From Natronorubrum bangense (GTDB lineage Archaea > Halobacteriota > Halobacteria > Halobacteriales > Natrialbaceae): 64,000 bases of DNA. Where the stretch lies: positions 248,001-312,000 of the forward strand of contig NZ_CP031306.1 of assembly GCF_004799645.1 (NCBI RefSeq). The letters are read 5' to 3'. The notes beneath the pieces were generated by a model, which had not been told where the DNA came from, made no database searches, and saw nothing but the letters and a program-made list of their open reading frames with translations. The translations under genes and the position numbers were made by a program. Below, one piece after another: positions 19,015 to 27,173 of the stretch; positions within the stretch are counted from its first letter, which is position 1, and the number at the start of each line of letters is the position of its first letter.

Positions 19015-19227
19015 TTACTCTTCGTCGAGGTCGCCTTCCTCACGCTGGATCGTCTTGATCCGCGCGATGGTGGTACCTAGTTCGCCGATGCGGCCCGGAT
19101 TCTCCGGTGCACCACCGGCTGCGAGAACGGACTTCTGGTTCAGCAGCTCCGTCTCGAGTTCTTCGAGCTCCTCTGCTCGTTCTGCAGGCGTCATGTCGCG
19201 GATCTCTTCGACGTGGAGAATCGCCAT
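19015..19227 (-). CDS. rpl29: 50S ribosomal protein L29
   Basis: 70 residues forming two helices. [20 protein letters not shown] and [17 protein letters not shown] are typical of L29 near the polypeptide exit tunnel. Its ATG overlaps the rps3 stop codon. Confidence 0.95.
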   Translation of the reverse strand: MAILHVEEIRDMTPAERAEELEELETELLNQKSVLAAGGAPENPGRIGELGTTIARIKTIQREEGDLDEE

Positions 19228-20153
19228 CAGGCGTCACCTCCCTCGTCGTCCTCGTCTTCCATCTCCGCGACGAGTTCTTCGGCTTCCGCTTCGACGTCTT
19301 CCTCGAGTTCATCGAGGTCGTCCTCGATTGGGGACTCGTCTGGGACGTCGACTTCCTCTTCGTCGTCGACTTCGGCTTCGATGACTTCCTCGACGACGTC
19401 TTCGTCGAGGTCATCCTCGGCGTCCGTCTCGACGGCCTCGTCGGCCGCAGCTTCGGCGCCGGCTGCCTCGGCCGCTTCGGGTTCGCCCTCGAGGAGTTCC
19501 TCGACACCCTCTGCCTCGTTGGCCTCGACGGCGTCAGGGACGACTTCCTCGGGGTCCATGTCTTCGTAGACGGCGAAGTCGTCGGGAAGCTTGGCACCTG
19601 GTGGGATGATCTTGACGTTGACCCCGATGGTACCGAGTTTCATCACTGCGACGCCCTGGCCGTGGTCGACGACCTCTTCGGCGGGTTCGCCGTTGTGCTT
19701 GATGTAGCCACGGTTGAACTTCTCGACGCGCGATCGTGCGCCCGTGACCTTTCCGGAGAGGACGATCTCGGCGCCAAGTGCGCCGGCTTCCATGATGCGG
19801 TCGATCGTCGTGTGACCGGCTTTCCGGAAGTACCAGCCACGCTCGAGTGCGTTGGCCAGTCGATCAGCGACGATCCGTGCGTTCAGGTCGGGTTCTTCGA
19901 CCTCCTGCACGTCGATCTGTGGGTCCTCGAGGTTGAATTTCTCCTCGAGAGCCGTCGTGACCTTCCGGATGTTCTCGCCACCTTTGCCGATGACCATCCC
20001 GGGCTTTTCGGCCTTGAGGACGATCTGCGTACCCATCGGCGTCTTGGCGACGTCCATGCCACCGTAGCCTGCGCGGCCGAGCTCTTCCTGGAAGAACTCG
20101 TCGATCTGTGACCGCTGGAGGCCGTTTTCGATGAACTGGTGTTCGTCAGCCAT
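19227..20153 (-). CDS. rps3: 30S ribosomal protein S3 with long acidic tail
   Basis: 308 residues. The first about 205 are the archaeal S3, with the KH domain ([20 protein letters not shown]) and the C-terminal domain ([20 protein letters not shown]) at the mRNA entry site. The last about 100 residues are almost only Glu, Asp, Ala and Val, a low-complexity acidic tail frequent in haloarchaeal S3 but of uncertain role. Overlaps rpl22 by one base. Confidence 0.96.
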   Translation of the reverse strand: MADEHQFIENGLQRSQIDEFFQEELGRAGYGGMDVAKTPMGTQIVLKAEKPGMVIGKGGENIRKVTTALEEKFNLEDPQIDVQEVEEPDLNARIVADRLANALERGWYFRKAGHTTIDRIMEAGALGAEIVLSGKVTGARSRVEKFNRGYIKHNGEPAEEVVDHGQGVAVMKLGTIGVNVKIIPPGAKLPDDFAVYEDMDPEEVVPDAVEANEAEGVEELLEGEPEAAEAAGAEAAADEAVETDAEDDLDEDVVEEVIEAEVDDEEEVDVPDESPIEDDLDELEEDVEAEAEELVAEMEDEDDEGGDA

Positions 20154-20629
20154 TAGTTATCTTCCTCGTCGTCCTCAGTTTCTTCGACCACGATTTCGAC
20201 GTCCACTTGCGGCGTGTTCCAGGCGGACGCACGTCCCATTGCGCGGGGCTTGCGGCCGACCGATTCGCCGACTTTGTGGGCGGCGACGTGGGCGATCTCC
20301 ATCGATGCGCCGTCGAAGCCCTGGTGGTCCGCGTTGGACTCAACGTTCTCGAGCAAGTCGAGGAACGCTTCAGAGGCCTTCTCGGGGTATTTGCCGGCGT
20401 CCCAGCCCTCAATATCGGAGCGGTGACCCGCGCCGGTGTTGTGGGACTTGAATGGGACCGACTGCTTCTGGTCGATGACATCCTGGAGGTACGCCTGGGC
20501 GTTTTCGACGGTACGGCCCTTGAGTTCGCGGGCGACCTCTTTGCTGTGCTTGTGGCTCATGTGACGCTCTCGGAGCATCGCTTTCGCGGTTGTGTCCGGG
20601 TCTGCGTCGACTGAGTAGTTGATTCCCAT
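20153..20629 (-). CDS. rpl22: 50S ribosomal protein L22
   Basis: 158 residues starting [20 protein letters not shown], with the archaeal insertion of L22 and the rRNA-contacting [20 protein letters not shown] loop that lines the exit tunnel. The C-terminus [15 protein letters not shown] is acidic. It follows rps19 by 7 bases. Confidence 0.96.
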   Translation of the reverse strand: MGINYSVDADPDTTAKAMLRERHMSHKHSKEVARELKGRTVENAQAYLQDVIDQKQSVPFKSHNTGAGHRSDIEGWDAGKYPEKASEAFLDLLENVESNADHQGFDGASMEIAHVAAHKVGESVGRKPRAMGRASAWNTPQVDVEIVVEETEDDEEDN

Positions 20630-20636
20630 ACGGTGA

Positions 20637-21059
20637 TCACTTCAGTGGGACGAACTTCGAGGATCGAGTCGCACCGATACCGGCCTGTCCGTGCTCGACG
20701 GACGTCCGGGTCAGTCGGAACTCGCCGAGATAGTGTCCGATCATCTCGGGTTCGACACGGACGCGCTCGAACGACTGGCCGTTGTAGACCTCGAAGGTCA
20801 GGCCGACGAACTCCGGCAGGATTGGCATATCCCGAAGGTGGGTTCGAATCGGCGCGTTCGCTGTCTCTTCCTCGTCTTTTTCGCGGGCCTTCTCGAGGAG
20901 CTTCTGCTTCTCGACGGAGAGACCGCGTTTGATACTTCGCCGCTTGCGAGCGGGTAGCTGTTCTGCAACTTCTTCGAGCTCCATCTCCTGCAGCTCGTCG
21001 AGCGTGTAGCCGCGGTAGGTGAACTCACCTTCACGGCCGGTTCGGTACTCCTGACTCAT
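20637..21059 (-). CDS. rps19: 30S ribosomal protein S19
   Basis: 140 residues of the archaeal/eukaryotic S15e-like form. [20 protein letters not shown] and [13 protein letters not shown] precede the core with [20 protein letters not shown] and the closing [14 protein letters not shown]. The start overlaps the rpl2 stop. Confidence 0.96.
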   Translation of the reverse strand: MSQEYRTGREGEFTYRGYTLDELQEMELEEVAEQLPARKRRSIKRGLSVEKQKLLEKAREKDEEETANAPIRTHLRDMPILPEFVGLTFEVYNGQSFERVRVEPEMIGHYLGEFRLTRTSVEHGQAGIGATRSSKFVPLK

Positions 21060-21778
21060 TTGTTGCCACCTCGACCGGTGCGTCGGGACGAGATGTCACC
21101 GACCTTCCGTCCTGGCGGGGCGTCCCGCGAGACGGACTTTGGTTTGCCGGGGTGCTGGCGGCCACCGCCACCGAATGGGTGGTCGACGGCGTTCATCGCG
21201 ACACCACGGACGCGTGGATACTTCGTCCCGCGCGATTTCATCTTGTGATACTTGTTCCCTGCCTTGACGAACGGCTTCTCCGTTCGGCCACCACCAGCGA
21301 CGACGCCGATGGTTGCACGGCACTGCGGATCGAGGCGCTTGACCTCGCCACTTGGGAGCTGGATGACCGCTGCGTTGCGGTCGTGGGTGATCAGGTCTGC
21401 GTTGACACCGGAGGCGCGAGCGAATCGACCGCCGTCGCCCTGGTTTGCCTCGACGTTACAGACCGGAACCCCTTCGGGGATCTCCGCGAGCGGGAGCGTG
21501 TTCCCGGGTTTGATCTCAGCCGAAACACCGACCTGGATCTCCTCGCCGACGGCGACACCCTCAGGAACGAGGATGAGTCGCTGATCGCCGTCTTCGAACT
21601 CGACAGCGGCGATCGGTGCGGACCGAGCCGGGTCGTGTTCGATGTCGACGACGGTTCCGCGAATGACGTCGTCGTCTTCTTCCTTCTTGTGGTCGAGTTT
21701 CGCCTTGTAGCGATGGGATGGGGCACGGAACGTCGATGTCCCGCGTCCGCGTCGTTGTCCTTGAATGCGTCGTCCCAT
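21056..21778 (-). CDS. rpl2: 50S ribosomal protein L2
   Basis: 240 residues; [20 protein letters not shown] and the C-terminal [20 protein letters not shown], which contains the catalytic-site histidine region of L2 near the peptidyl transferase centre, identify it. It is 2 bases downstream of rpl23. Confidence 0.97.
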   Translation of the reverse strand: MGRRIQGQRRGRGTSTFRAPSHRYKAKLDHKKEEDDDVIRGTVVDIEHDPARSAPIAAVEFEDGDQRLILVPEGVAVGEEIQVGVSAEIKPGNTLPLAEIPEGVPVCNVEANQGDGGRFARASGVNADLITHDRNAAVIQLPSGEVKRLDPQCRATIGVVAGGGRTEKPFVKAGNKYHKMKSRGTKYPRVRGVAMNAVDHPFGGGGRQHPGKPKSVSRDAPPGRKVGDISSRRTGRGGNK

Positions 21779-21780
21779 TC

Positions 21781-22035
21781 TTAGAACACCCCGATCCGGG
21801 AGGCGACTTCCTGAGCGTCGTCGTCCTCGGACAGTTTGATTGTCGCTTTCTTCTTGCCTTTCATCGTTACCTGCGTGTTGACGTCAGCGACCGAGATGTC
21901 GAAGCGAGCTTCGACTTCGTCGCGAATCTCGGGTTTGGTGGCGTCGGGGTTGACGACGAACTGGAGCTTGTTCTCGTAGTCCATGTCGTTCATCGCCTTC
22001 TCCGTGACCAGTGGGTGTTCGATGATCGAACTCAT
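21781..22035 (-). CDS. rpl23: 50S ribosomal protein L23
   Basis: 84 residues: MSSIIEHPLVTEKAMNDMDY, LQFVVNPDATKPEIRDEVEA and VTMKGKKKATIKL. It docks chaperones and SRP at the exit tunnel. Overlaps rpl4 by 4 bases. Confidence 0.96.
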   Translation of the reverse strand: MSSIIEHPLVTEKAMNDMDYENKLQFVVNPDATKPEIRDEVEARFDISVADVNTQVTMKGKKKATIKLSEDDDAQEVASRIGVF

Positions 22036-22784
22036 CGGTCTGCCACCTCTTCGAGTGCGCTTTCGGTCCAGACAGTCAGTCGACCCGGCTGTGCGCCGGG
22101 TGCGAGTGCCTCTGCGTTGACCTCCGCAGCCGTCGTGACGTCGGCACCAGCGAGGTTCCGGGCCGCACGGGATGGGCCGGACTCACTCGAGGTGACAAAG
22201 AGGATCGACGTCGGCGTCTTGTACTTCCGGCCACGGGCTTTCCCCTGTCCGGATCGGACGCTTCGACCTTCGTCGGCACGTTCGATGTCGGCCTCGAGAC
22301 CAGCGGCCTCGAGGAACGAGACGACTTCCTTCGTCTTCTGAAGGTCCTCGAACTCGTCGTCGACGACGACCGGGATCTCGGCGTCCTCGTCGAACTCGTG
22401 ACCACGGTCGGCGACGATTTCGGCGTCCGTCGTTGCCGCGATGGCGCTGCGGACGGCCAACTTCTTTTCTTTCGTGTTGATCGATTCGGACTGGTCTTTT
22501 TCGGCCTTTGGTGGGTGGGCCTTTCGTCCTTTGATAGCCTGAGGAACGCGTCGTGCGCGTCCATCCTGGCGTGGGACGTGGGCCATACCGCGGCCGCTAC
22601 CGAACGATTCAGCCGGCGTGCGCTTGCCAGCGAACTCGTCGGCACCGTAGTCCTGCTTCCGGTTTGCCTGGGCGACACGAACGGCGCGGGCGATCAGGTC
22701 CGGGCGGTATGTGGTCTCGAAGACCGCCGGGAGCTCGACAGAGCCCGTTTCGTCGCCGTTCAGGTCGCGTACTGTTGCTTCCAT
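22032..22784 (-). CDS. rpl4: 50S ribosomal protein L4
   Basis: 250 residues of archaeal L4. GRGMAHVPRQDGRARRVPQA with KGRKAHPP is the rRNA-binding loop that reaches the exit tunnel. The C-terminal half includes KARGRKYKTPTSILFV and LTVWTESALEEVADR. It follows rpl3 by 3 bases. Confidence 0.96.
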   Translation of the reverse strand: MEATVRDLNGDETGSVELPAVFETTYRPDLIARAVRVAQANRKQDYGADEFAGKRTPAESFGSGRGMAHVPRQDGRARRVPQAIKGRKAHPPKAEKDQSESINTKEKKLAVRSAIAATTDAEIVADRGHEFDEDAEIPVVVDDEFEDLQKTKEVVSFLEAAGLEADIERADEGRSVRSGQGKARGRKYKTPTSILFVTSSESGPSRAARNLAGADVTTAAEVNAEALAPGAQPGRLTVWTESALEEVADR

Positions 22785-22787
22785 GTG

Positions 22788-23807
22788 TTATCCCTGGTTG
22801 GATGCGGTGGAGACGTAGCGCACCTCGGGATCGAGGCGCGGCTGGTCTCCGGGTCGGATCGCCGGGCGGAAGCGTACGAGACGCTTGTTTGGCCCGGGGA
22901 GCGAGCCCTTGATCAGCGCGTGCGGTCCATCGACTTCGCCGTAGTTGACGAAGCCACCGTCGACCGTCGCGTCTGCGCCGTCGCCGATGTCGACGAGGCG
23001 CTTGTTCAGTTCCGTCCGCTGGTGGTAGCCCGTCTGTCCCTGCTGTGGGACCGTCGAGCGGACGCGGGATGGGTTCCAGGGGCCGAGGTTGCCGATGCGG
23101 CGACGCCAGCCCTGCCGGGCGTGTTTGCCCTTGCGTTTCTGGACGCCCCATCGCTTGACGGGACCCTGCGTCCCTTTCCCTTTCGTGACGCCGCTTGCGT
23201 CGACGTACTCGCCGGCACGGAACATGTCGTTCATGACGTGTTCGCCACCGTCCTCGACGGTCTCGAGGGCGAAGTCGACGCGCTCTTCGATAGAGCCGCC
23301 GCCGACGCGCGTTTCCATCACGTCCGGTTTCTTCTTCGGCATCGAGGGAACCTCCCCCGGTACCGTGTGGGTGATGACGCGAACGTCGTCGATGCGTCCC
23401 TCTTCGAGGTAGCCACGGAGTTCGTCCGTCGCGGCATCGACGTCGTAATCGTCACCGGGAAGGTCCAGCACGCGATCGAGTTCGGGAACGAACTCGTCGG
23501 TCCAGACCTCAGTCAGTGGCTTCATACCATACGGGGTGTCTTCGTACACTCGCAGAGCAACGGCGCGCATTGGCGGCGTCTCCACGATCGTCACGGGAAC
23601 GGTCTCTTCCATTCCCTCGGTCGGCGAGTTCGCTTTGTCGTCGACCATAACGACGTGGGTCATACCGGCCTTGTAGCCCGCGAAACCCTGGAGCGTCGGC
23701 TGTCCGTCGTCGTCCGGCCACGAGTTAAAGCGTGGGACCTCGCTGGTCGCCCGCTGTCGTGGGCCGAACCCGAGTGAGCCTTTGCGTGGTGCGTTTGGTT
23801 GTGGCAT
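22788..23807 (-). CDS. rpl3: 50S ribosomal protein L3
   Basis: 339 residues starting MPQPNAPRKGSLGFGPRQRA, with FAGYKAGMTHV and the tryptophan-finger segment KRWGVQKRKGKHARQGWRRR. The in-frame upstream extension is rejected because it overlaps the preceding gene and lacks similarity to the family start. The stop of the preceding methyltransferase gene lies 4 bases upstream. Confidence 0.96.
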   Translation of the reverse strand: MPQPNAPRKGSLGFGPRQRATSEVPRFNSWPDDDGQPTLQGFAGYKAGMTHVVMVDDKANSPTEGMEETVPVTIVETPPMRAVALRVYEDTPYGMKPLTEVWTDEFVPELDRVLDLPGDDYDVDAATDELRGYLEEGRIDDVRVITHTVPGEVPSMPKKKPDVMETRVGGGSIEERVDFALETVEDGGEHVMNDMFRAGEYVDASGVTKGKGTQGPVKRWGVQKRKGKHARQGWRRRIGNLGPWNPSRVRSTVPQQGQTGYHQRTELNKRLVDIGDGADATVDGGFVNYGEVDGPHALIKGSLPGPNKRLVRFRPAIRPGDQPRLDPEVRYVSTASNQG

Positions 23808-23811
23808 TCTA

Positions 23812-24714
23812 TCACTCTTGCAGTGAGAGGGGAGCGAGGGTGGCGAACAGAGCCTCTTCCGTTCGCACAACCTCGCTGCCCTGATTCGGAACCGTATTTA
23901 GCCAGAGGTCGAACCCTGGATCGGCTGTGGGTTCGACTCCGTCATCGGCTGTGTCGTCCCCAGTGGACGATTCGGCCGCGTCGCCTTGTCCCGACGACGC
24001 GTTGACAGCTGATGCCTCGATTCCGAGGATATCCGGCAGCCCTCTCTCGGGCGCACCGAACGCGACAGTCAGCCCGTCACGATCGATGCGTCCGGCCAGC
24101 GTCCCAAGCCGCCCGACGGTGAGCTCTTCACCGAATCGGGAAGCGGCGATGCAGACGCCAGCGTCCTCACGGCCGAGTGCTGCGGAAAGGTCCGTCCGCT
24201 CGACTGACAGCCCCGGGAGGGGTTTGTCCTCGAGTTTCGCTCGGACCGGTCGTCGCGAAGAGATCCTGACGGTCACGCGCTCCCCCTCGTCGACCTCCAT
24301 TTTCGGAGGAACGTTGAGGGAGATCGGGTGTTGCAAGCCGCAATTGACCCGGACGCGCCCTTCAGGTCCGACCTCGGTCACGATTCCTTGTCTTGACGAC
24401 CCCGAACCGGTAGATTCGGAGCCGGTCTGTGACATGGCGCGGAGCGGCGGCAAGATGCCCGCATACTCCAGTTCGTCCCGCATTCCCCATGCCTCGTTTC
24501 GAAGGTATGGTGGCGTTGCGGCGTACCGCAAGACGGTGCTTACGAACCCGCCGTCGAATCTGCCTGTTTCGCCTTCCCGATCCGGGTAGACGACCAGGCG
24601 ATCAGCCCGAAAGATCGTCGCCGCGCGGGCGACGTATCCGAGTTTGCGAGTTGCCTCGCGTTTGTCCTCGGCTTCACGGGTGAGCGACGACGGGACGAGT
24701 ATGCTGACGGTCAT
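23812..24714 (-). CDS. SPOUT-type putative RNA methyltransferase, first gene of the S10 operon
   Basis: 300 residues from the ATG at 24714, starting MTVSILVPSSLTREAEDKRE. The N-terminal half continues with RAATIFRADRLVVYPDREGE and YAATPPYLRNEAW. An inserted OB-fold-like segment begins near QGIVTEVGPEGRVRVNCGLQ. The C-terminal knot motif contains NTVPNQGSEVVRTEEALFA. This order matches the archaeal putative SPOUT/OB-fold RNA methyltransferase family encoded before rpl3 in Euryarchaeota (DUF171-type); the rRNA target is not known to me. A low-complexity Ser/Asp segment near residue 245 is halophile-specific. It likely heads the 14-kb operon. Confidence 0.85.
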   Translation of the reverse strand: MTVSILVPSSLTREAEDKREATRKLGYVARAATIFRADRLVVYPDREGETGRFDGGFVSTVLRYAATPPYLRNEAWGMRDELEYAGILPPLRAMSQTGSESTGSGSSRQGIVTEVGPEGRVRVNCGLQHPISLNVPPKMEVDEGERVTVRISSRRPVRAKLEDKPLPGLSVERTDLSAALGREDAGVCIAASRFGEELTVGRLGTLAGRIDRDGLTVAFGAPERGLPDILGIEASAVNASSGQGDAAESSTGDDTADDGVEPTADPGFDLWLNTVPNQGSEVVRTEEALFATLAPLSLQE

Positions 24715-25016
24715 GCCGAGACGCTTCGGCGCCGCGTCACTAGACTGTAGCGATGTGTTGCCGATACCATCGTAAAAGGATAGCGGATTCGATTGCGGCT
24801 GTGAACGCCTCACACGTGGGAAATCAGGACATACAGGGAGTCTCAAATGACGAGCCGACGGTGTGACTGGAAACCCGTGTATATCTTTTCTACGCGTGTG
24901 CACACGAATCGGTGAAAGCTATGTCGAAGCCACATGGTACGTCGTGAACACCCATACTGCTCCCGGTTCGCAACCCTTATACATCCCTGCCGGTGTAAGT
25001 GTAAGTGCGCAACAGG
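24715..25016. other. intergenic region between the S10 operon and tRNA-Gly
   Basis: 302 bases holding the divergent promoters of the ribosomal operon (minus) and tRNA-Gly (plus). A minus-strand CTTTTAC near 24770-24778 is TATA-like. No gene is visible. Confidence 0.5.
24976..24982 (+). promoter_or_regulatory. promoter of the first tRNA-Gly gene
   Basis: CTTATAC, 35-41 bases before the mature tRNA 5' end, is a TATA-like box leaving room for a short leader. Confidence 0.4.
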
Positions 25017-25087
25017 GCGCTGGTAGTGTAGTGGTATCACGTGACCTTGCCATGGTCACAACCTGGGTTCAAATCCCAGCCAGCGCA
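25017..25087 (+). tRNA. tRNA-Gly(GCC), copy 1
   Basis: 71 bases folding as a complete cloverleaf. The acceptor stem GCGCTGG pairs with CCAGCGC and is followed by discriminator A. The anticodon stem TGACC/GGTCA encloses the loop TTGCCAT (anticodon GCC), and the T-arm is CTGGG-TTCAAAT-CCCAG. No CCA is encoded and there is no intron. It is identical to the copy at 25715. Confidence 0.97.
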
Positions 25088-25148
25088 TTTTCACTGTCAA
25101 CTGTAACGACGAGCGTAGCGAGCCGTCTGTTCAGTGAAAACCGTTCTC

Positions 25149-25365
25149 GGATTTGAAGCATACTGAGGTTCTGCGAGCGTAGCGAGCAGGTTCTCAGGAG
25201 CGGTTCAAATCCCAGCCAGCGCATTTCTCTGAACTCAATTCCACGAGCGACTGCGAGGCGTGTCGTGAGTATGCGATGGATTCTGGAATGCGAATCTGGA
25301 TTTGAAGCAGACTTCGGTTCTGTGAGGAACACGAGTCGATTCTCAGGATCGGCCCAAATCCTAGA
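25149..25365 (+). repeat. 149-base tandem sub-repeat in the tRNA flank
   Basis: GGATTTGAAGCA starts at 25149 and again at 25298; each is followed by an ACTTCGGTTCTG-like stretch, TTCTCAGGA and a T-arm relic (exact at 25202, decayed CCCAAATCC near 25350). The same 149-base step is seen in unit 2 at 25845 and 25994. Confidence 0.65.
25202..25223 (+). repeat. tRNA-Gly 3'-end fragment
   Basis: These 22 bases repeat exactly the T-loop and 3' acceptor strand of the tRNA (25066-25087), including the discriminator A. The following bases, TTTCTCTGAACTCAATTCCA, resemble the natural 3' flank. No 5' half precedes it, so it is a relic rather than a gene. Confidence 0.8.
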
Positions 25366-25714
25366 GTAACAACTGAAACGATGTCCACACGGATCGCATA
25401 GCTCACGGGTCACGTCGTTCCCCGCTCACCAGATTGCGGTTCTCGCTCCGGTGATCGCGTCGAACCGCGCTCCAACCAGGCGATCTGGCGTGCAGTGACG
25501 TGCAGTGGCTACGATAGCCAGCGCGCTTCGATAGCAGACGATGCCGACGAGCTGTACCGGCAGTTGTACGAACAGGTCGAAACGGAGGTTGTGGTTGCTC
25601 GAGTTCTAATCGAGAGACTGATTGCAACGTGGCACAGAGCGGGCGGTTTTCGTTTCGACATTTATAAATAGACGTAGCAACTCCATCCGAATGCACTCGA
25701 GACCGAGTGAGTAC
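25366..25714. other. spacer between the two tRNA-Gly units
   Basis: About 350 bases with no supported gene and no obvious similarity to the repeats. It contains the second tRNA promoter near its end. Confidence 0.5.
25661..25668 (+). promoter_or_regulatory. promoter of the second tRNA-Gly gene
   Basis: TTTATAAA, a strong archaeal TATA box, about 50 bases before the tRNA. Confidence 0.55.
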
Positions 25715-25785
25715 GCGCTGGTAGTGTAGTGGTATCACGTGACCTTGCCATGGTCACAACCTGGGTTCAAATCCCAGCCAGCGCA
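25715..25785 (+). tRNA. tRNA-Gly(GCC), copy 2
   Basis: Base-for-base identical to copy 1 over all 71 positions, with the same cloverleaf and GCC anticodon. Its 5' flank differs from that of copy 1, while the 3' flank is homologous, so the duplication begins at the tRNA 5' end. Confidence 0.97.
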
Positions 25786-26010
25786 TTTTCATTGAACTGT
25801 AACGACGAGCGTAGCGAGTCATCTGTTCAGTGCAAATCGTTCTCGAATTTGAAGCAGACTTCGGTCCTGCGAACGTAGCAAGCAGGTTCTCAGGAGGGGG
25901 TCAGACTCCAGCCAGCGCACTTCTCTAAATATAATCCCACAAGCGACCGCGAAGCGTGTCGTGAGTACGCGTCGAATTCTGGAATGCGAACCTGGATTCG
26001 AAGCAAGTCT
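25715..26010 (+). repeat. duplicated tRNA-Gly segment, unit 2
   Basis: Homologous to unit 1. The tRNA 3' relic here has decayed to GGTCAGACTCCAGCCAGCGC at 25899-25918. A further AGCCAGCG trace occurs near 26060. Unit 2 has diverged more than unit 1 in the relic but not in the tRNA itself. Confidence 0.85.
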
Positions 26011-26303
26011 GTCACAGCGTCGATCGAAGCGAGCGAGCTGTTTCACGCGAGTCAACGTCAGCCAGCGTAGTGCTTTGGCTCCAATACCACGAGCGACCAC
26101 GATAGCAGAGACGAGCACACAGGCCGTATTCGTTGATGTCACTAGCCAGTCAGTAAATACGACGTTCATTGACAACAGAGAATGGCTATTTTTGAACTAT
26201 TAGGCAGCATTTCAGTCAGAGACAGTTACGAATGTTGTCTACGATTGGCTTTTATACCATGAAGGGCTAGGAAATGATAGACGCCCGAACTCGCAGACCT
26301 CCT
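26011..26303. other. intergenic region after tRNA-Gly copy 2
   Basis: About 290 bases with decayed tRNA traces, then the promoter of the HalOD1 gene. No gene is supported. Confidence 0.5.
26251..26257 (+). promoter_or_regulatory. TATA box of the HalOD1 gene
   Basis: TTTATAC predicts a transcript start near 26280, downstream of the ATG at 26274, so translation should start at 26304. Confidence 0.5.
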
Positions 26304-26657
26304 ATGGAAACTGAACTCACATCCACCGACGACACGGACGACATTCAGTACGATCAGACGAACGATCGCTACGTCTTCCACCACGATATCGACGGCACTG
26401 CGACGATTACGACGACGATCGTCCATGCACTTGCGTCGATTGCGGACACCGACGTCTCACAGGGCGAGTTCTCACTGTACGACAGCGTCGATCCGGACGC
26501 ACTCGACCGACTATTCAGAAAAAAGGCAGACGGCACCGAGCGCACGGGTGGTCACGTCGCCTTCACCGCCCTCGAGTACGAGGTGTACGTCTACGCCAAC
26601 GGAGATGTCATCATCTATCCGCCGACGGACTCGAGTCGATCATCGAAGACGAACTGA
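26304..26657 (+). CDS. HalOD1 output domain protein
   Basis: 117 residues from the ATG at 26304 (METELTSTDDTDDIQYDQ). The helix TTTIVHALASIADTDVSQGE, then FSLYDSVDPDALDRLF and the strands VAFTALEYEVYVYANGDVII, match HalOD1, a haloarchaeal output domain also found alone as a small protein and fused to receiver domains. It is presumed to act in signalling or regulation; no DNA-binding residues are recognisable. An upstream ATG at 26274 would add ten basic residues and precede the predicted transcript start. Confidence 0.85.
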   Translation: METELTSTDDTDDIQYDQTNDRYVFHHDIDGTATITTTIVHALASIADTDVSQGEFSLYDSVDPDALDRLFRKKADGTERTGGHVAFTALEYEVYVYANGDVIIYPPTDSSRSSKTN

Positions 26658-26819
26658 CCGACTGCCCGCGTCCCCAAGCCGAGTAATCGTCTCGTGTGCG
26701 TTCCCAGCAGCCACGACGCCACGCGAGCGTCGCTGCTCGTTCTGTAACGCTGTGTTGAGTGTTCCCGTTGTGGAAACGAGGGGTCGGATTTAGGGGCGTT
26801 CCGATCCTCAGTACGATCG

Positions 26820-27131
26820 ATGACAGTCGTTGCACTACTGAGTGTGGCACCAGTGACCGAGGGGAGTATGTCCGGCGAGGTCGCAAAAGCCGTCGATGCA
26901 CTCGAGGCGTACGACGTCGCCTACGAGACGAACCCGATGGGGACGGTGATCGAGGCCGACGAGATCGGGGAGCTGTTCGCGGCTGCGCAGGCGGCCCACG
27001 AAGCGGTCGACGGCGACCGCGTGAGCACGGTGTTGAAGATCGACGATAAGCGCACGCAGGAGACAACTGCGTCAGCGAAAGTCGAGGCTGTCGAGGATCA
27101 TCTCGGTCGGCCAGCGACGAGCCACGAGTAA
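26820..27131 (+). CDS. MTH1187-family thiamine-binding-like protein
   Basis: 103 residues. MTVVALLSVAPVTEGSMSGE, YETNPMGTVIEADEIGELFA and VSTVLKIDDKR are diagnostic of the MTH1187/YkoF-like (UPF0045) family, ferredoxin-like-fold proteins that bind thiamine or related ligands. It is cytosolic and monocistronic. The start matches the usual MTV-ALLSVAP N-terminus. Confidence 0.92.
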   Translation: MTVVALLSVAPVTEGSMSGEVAKAVDALEAYDVAYETNPMGTVIEADEIGELFAAAQAAHEAVDGDRVSTVLKIDDKRTQETTASAKVEAVEDHLGRPATSHE

Positions 27132-27173
27132 CGCTCGAGAGATCGGATCGAAGAGAAACAAAACGCAGTGCGG

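Larger units (their letters stand above)
25017..25310 (+). repeat. duplicated tRNA-Gly segment, unit 1
   Basis: tRNA-Gly plus about 220 bases of its 3' flank; unit 2 starts 698 bases downstream. The flanks stay alignable with scattered substitutions and small gaps: both contain AACTGTAACGACGAGCGTAG, CAGGTTCTCAGGAG, GCGTGTCGTGAGTA and TCTGGAATGCGAA. Confidence 0.85.

Noticed and set aside
22398..23777. A 459-codon open frame antisense to rpl4 and rpl3
   Set aside because: Same reason: the opposite strand encodes certain ribosomal proteins and the translation is compositionally odd (Cys, Val and Arg rich).
23808..23870. Longer N-terminus for L3
   Set aside because: The added residues overlap the methyltransferase gene and do not match the conserved L3 start.
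25069..25413. Minus-strand open frames in the tRNA flanks that resemble each other
   Set aside because: Their similarity follows from the DNA duplication; they are basic, contain antisense tRNA sequence and lack coding bias.
25017..26010. CRISPR array
   Set aside because: The repeats are few, long, imperfect and tRNA-derived; there are no uniform short repeats with unique spacers and no cas genes.
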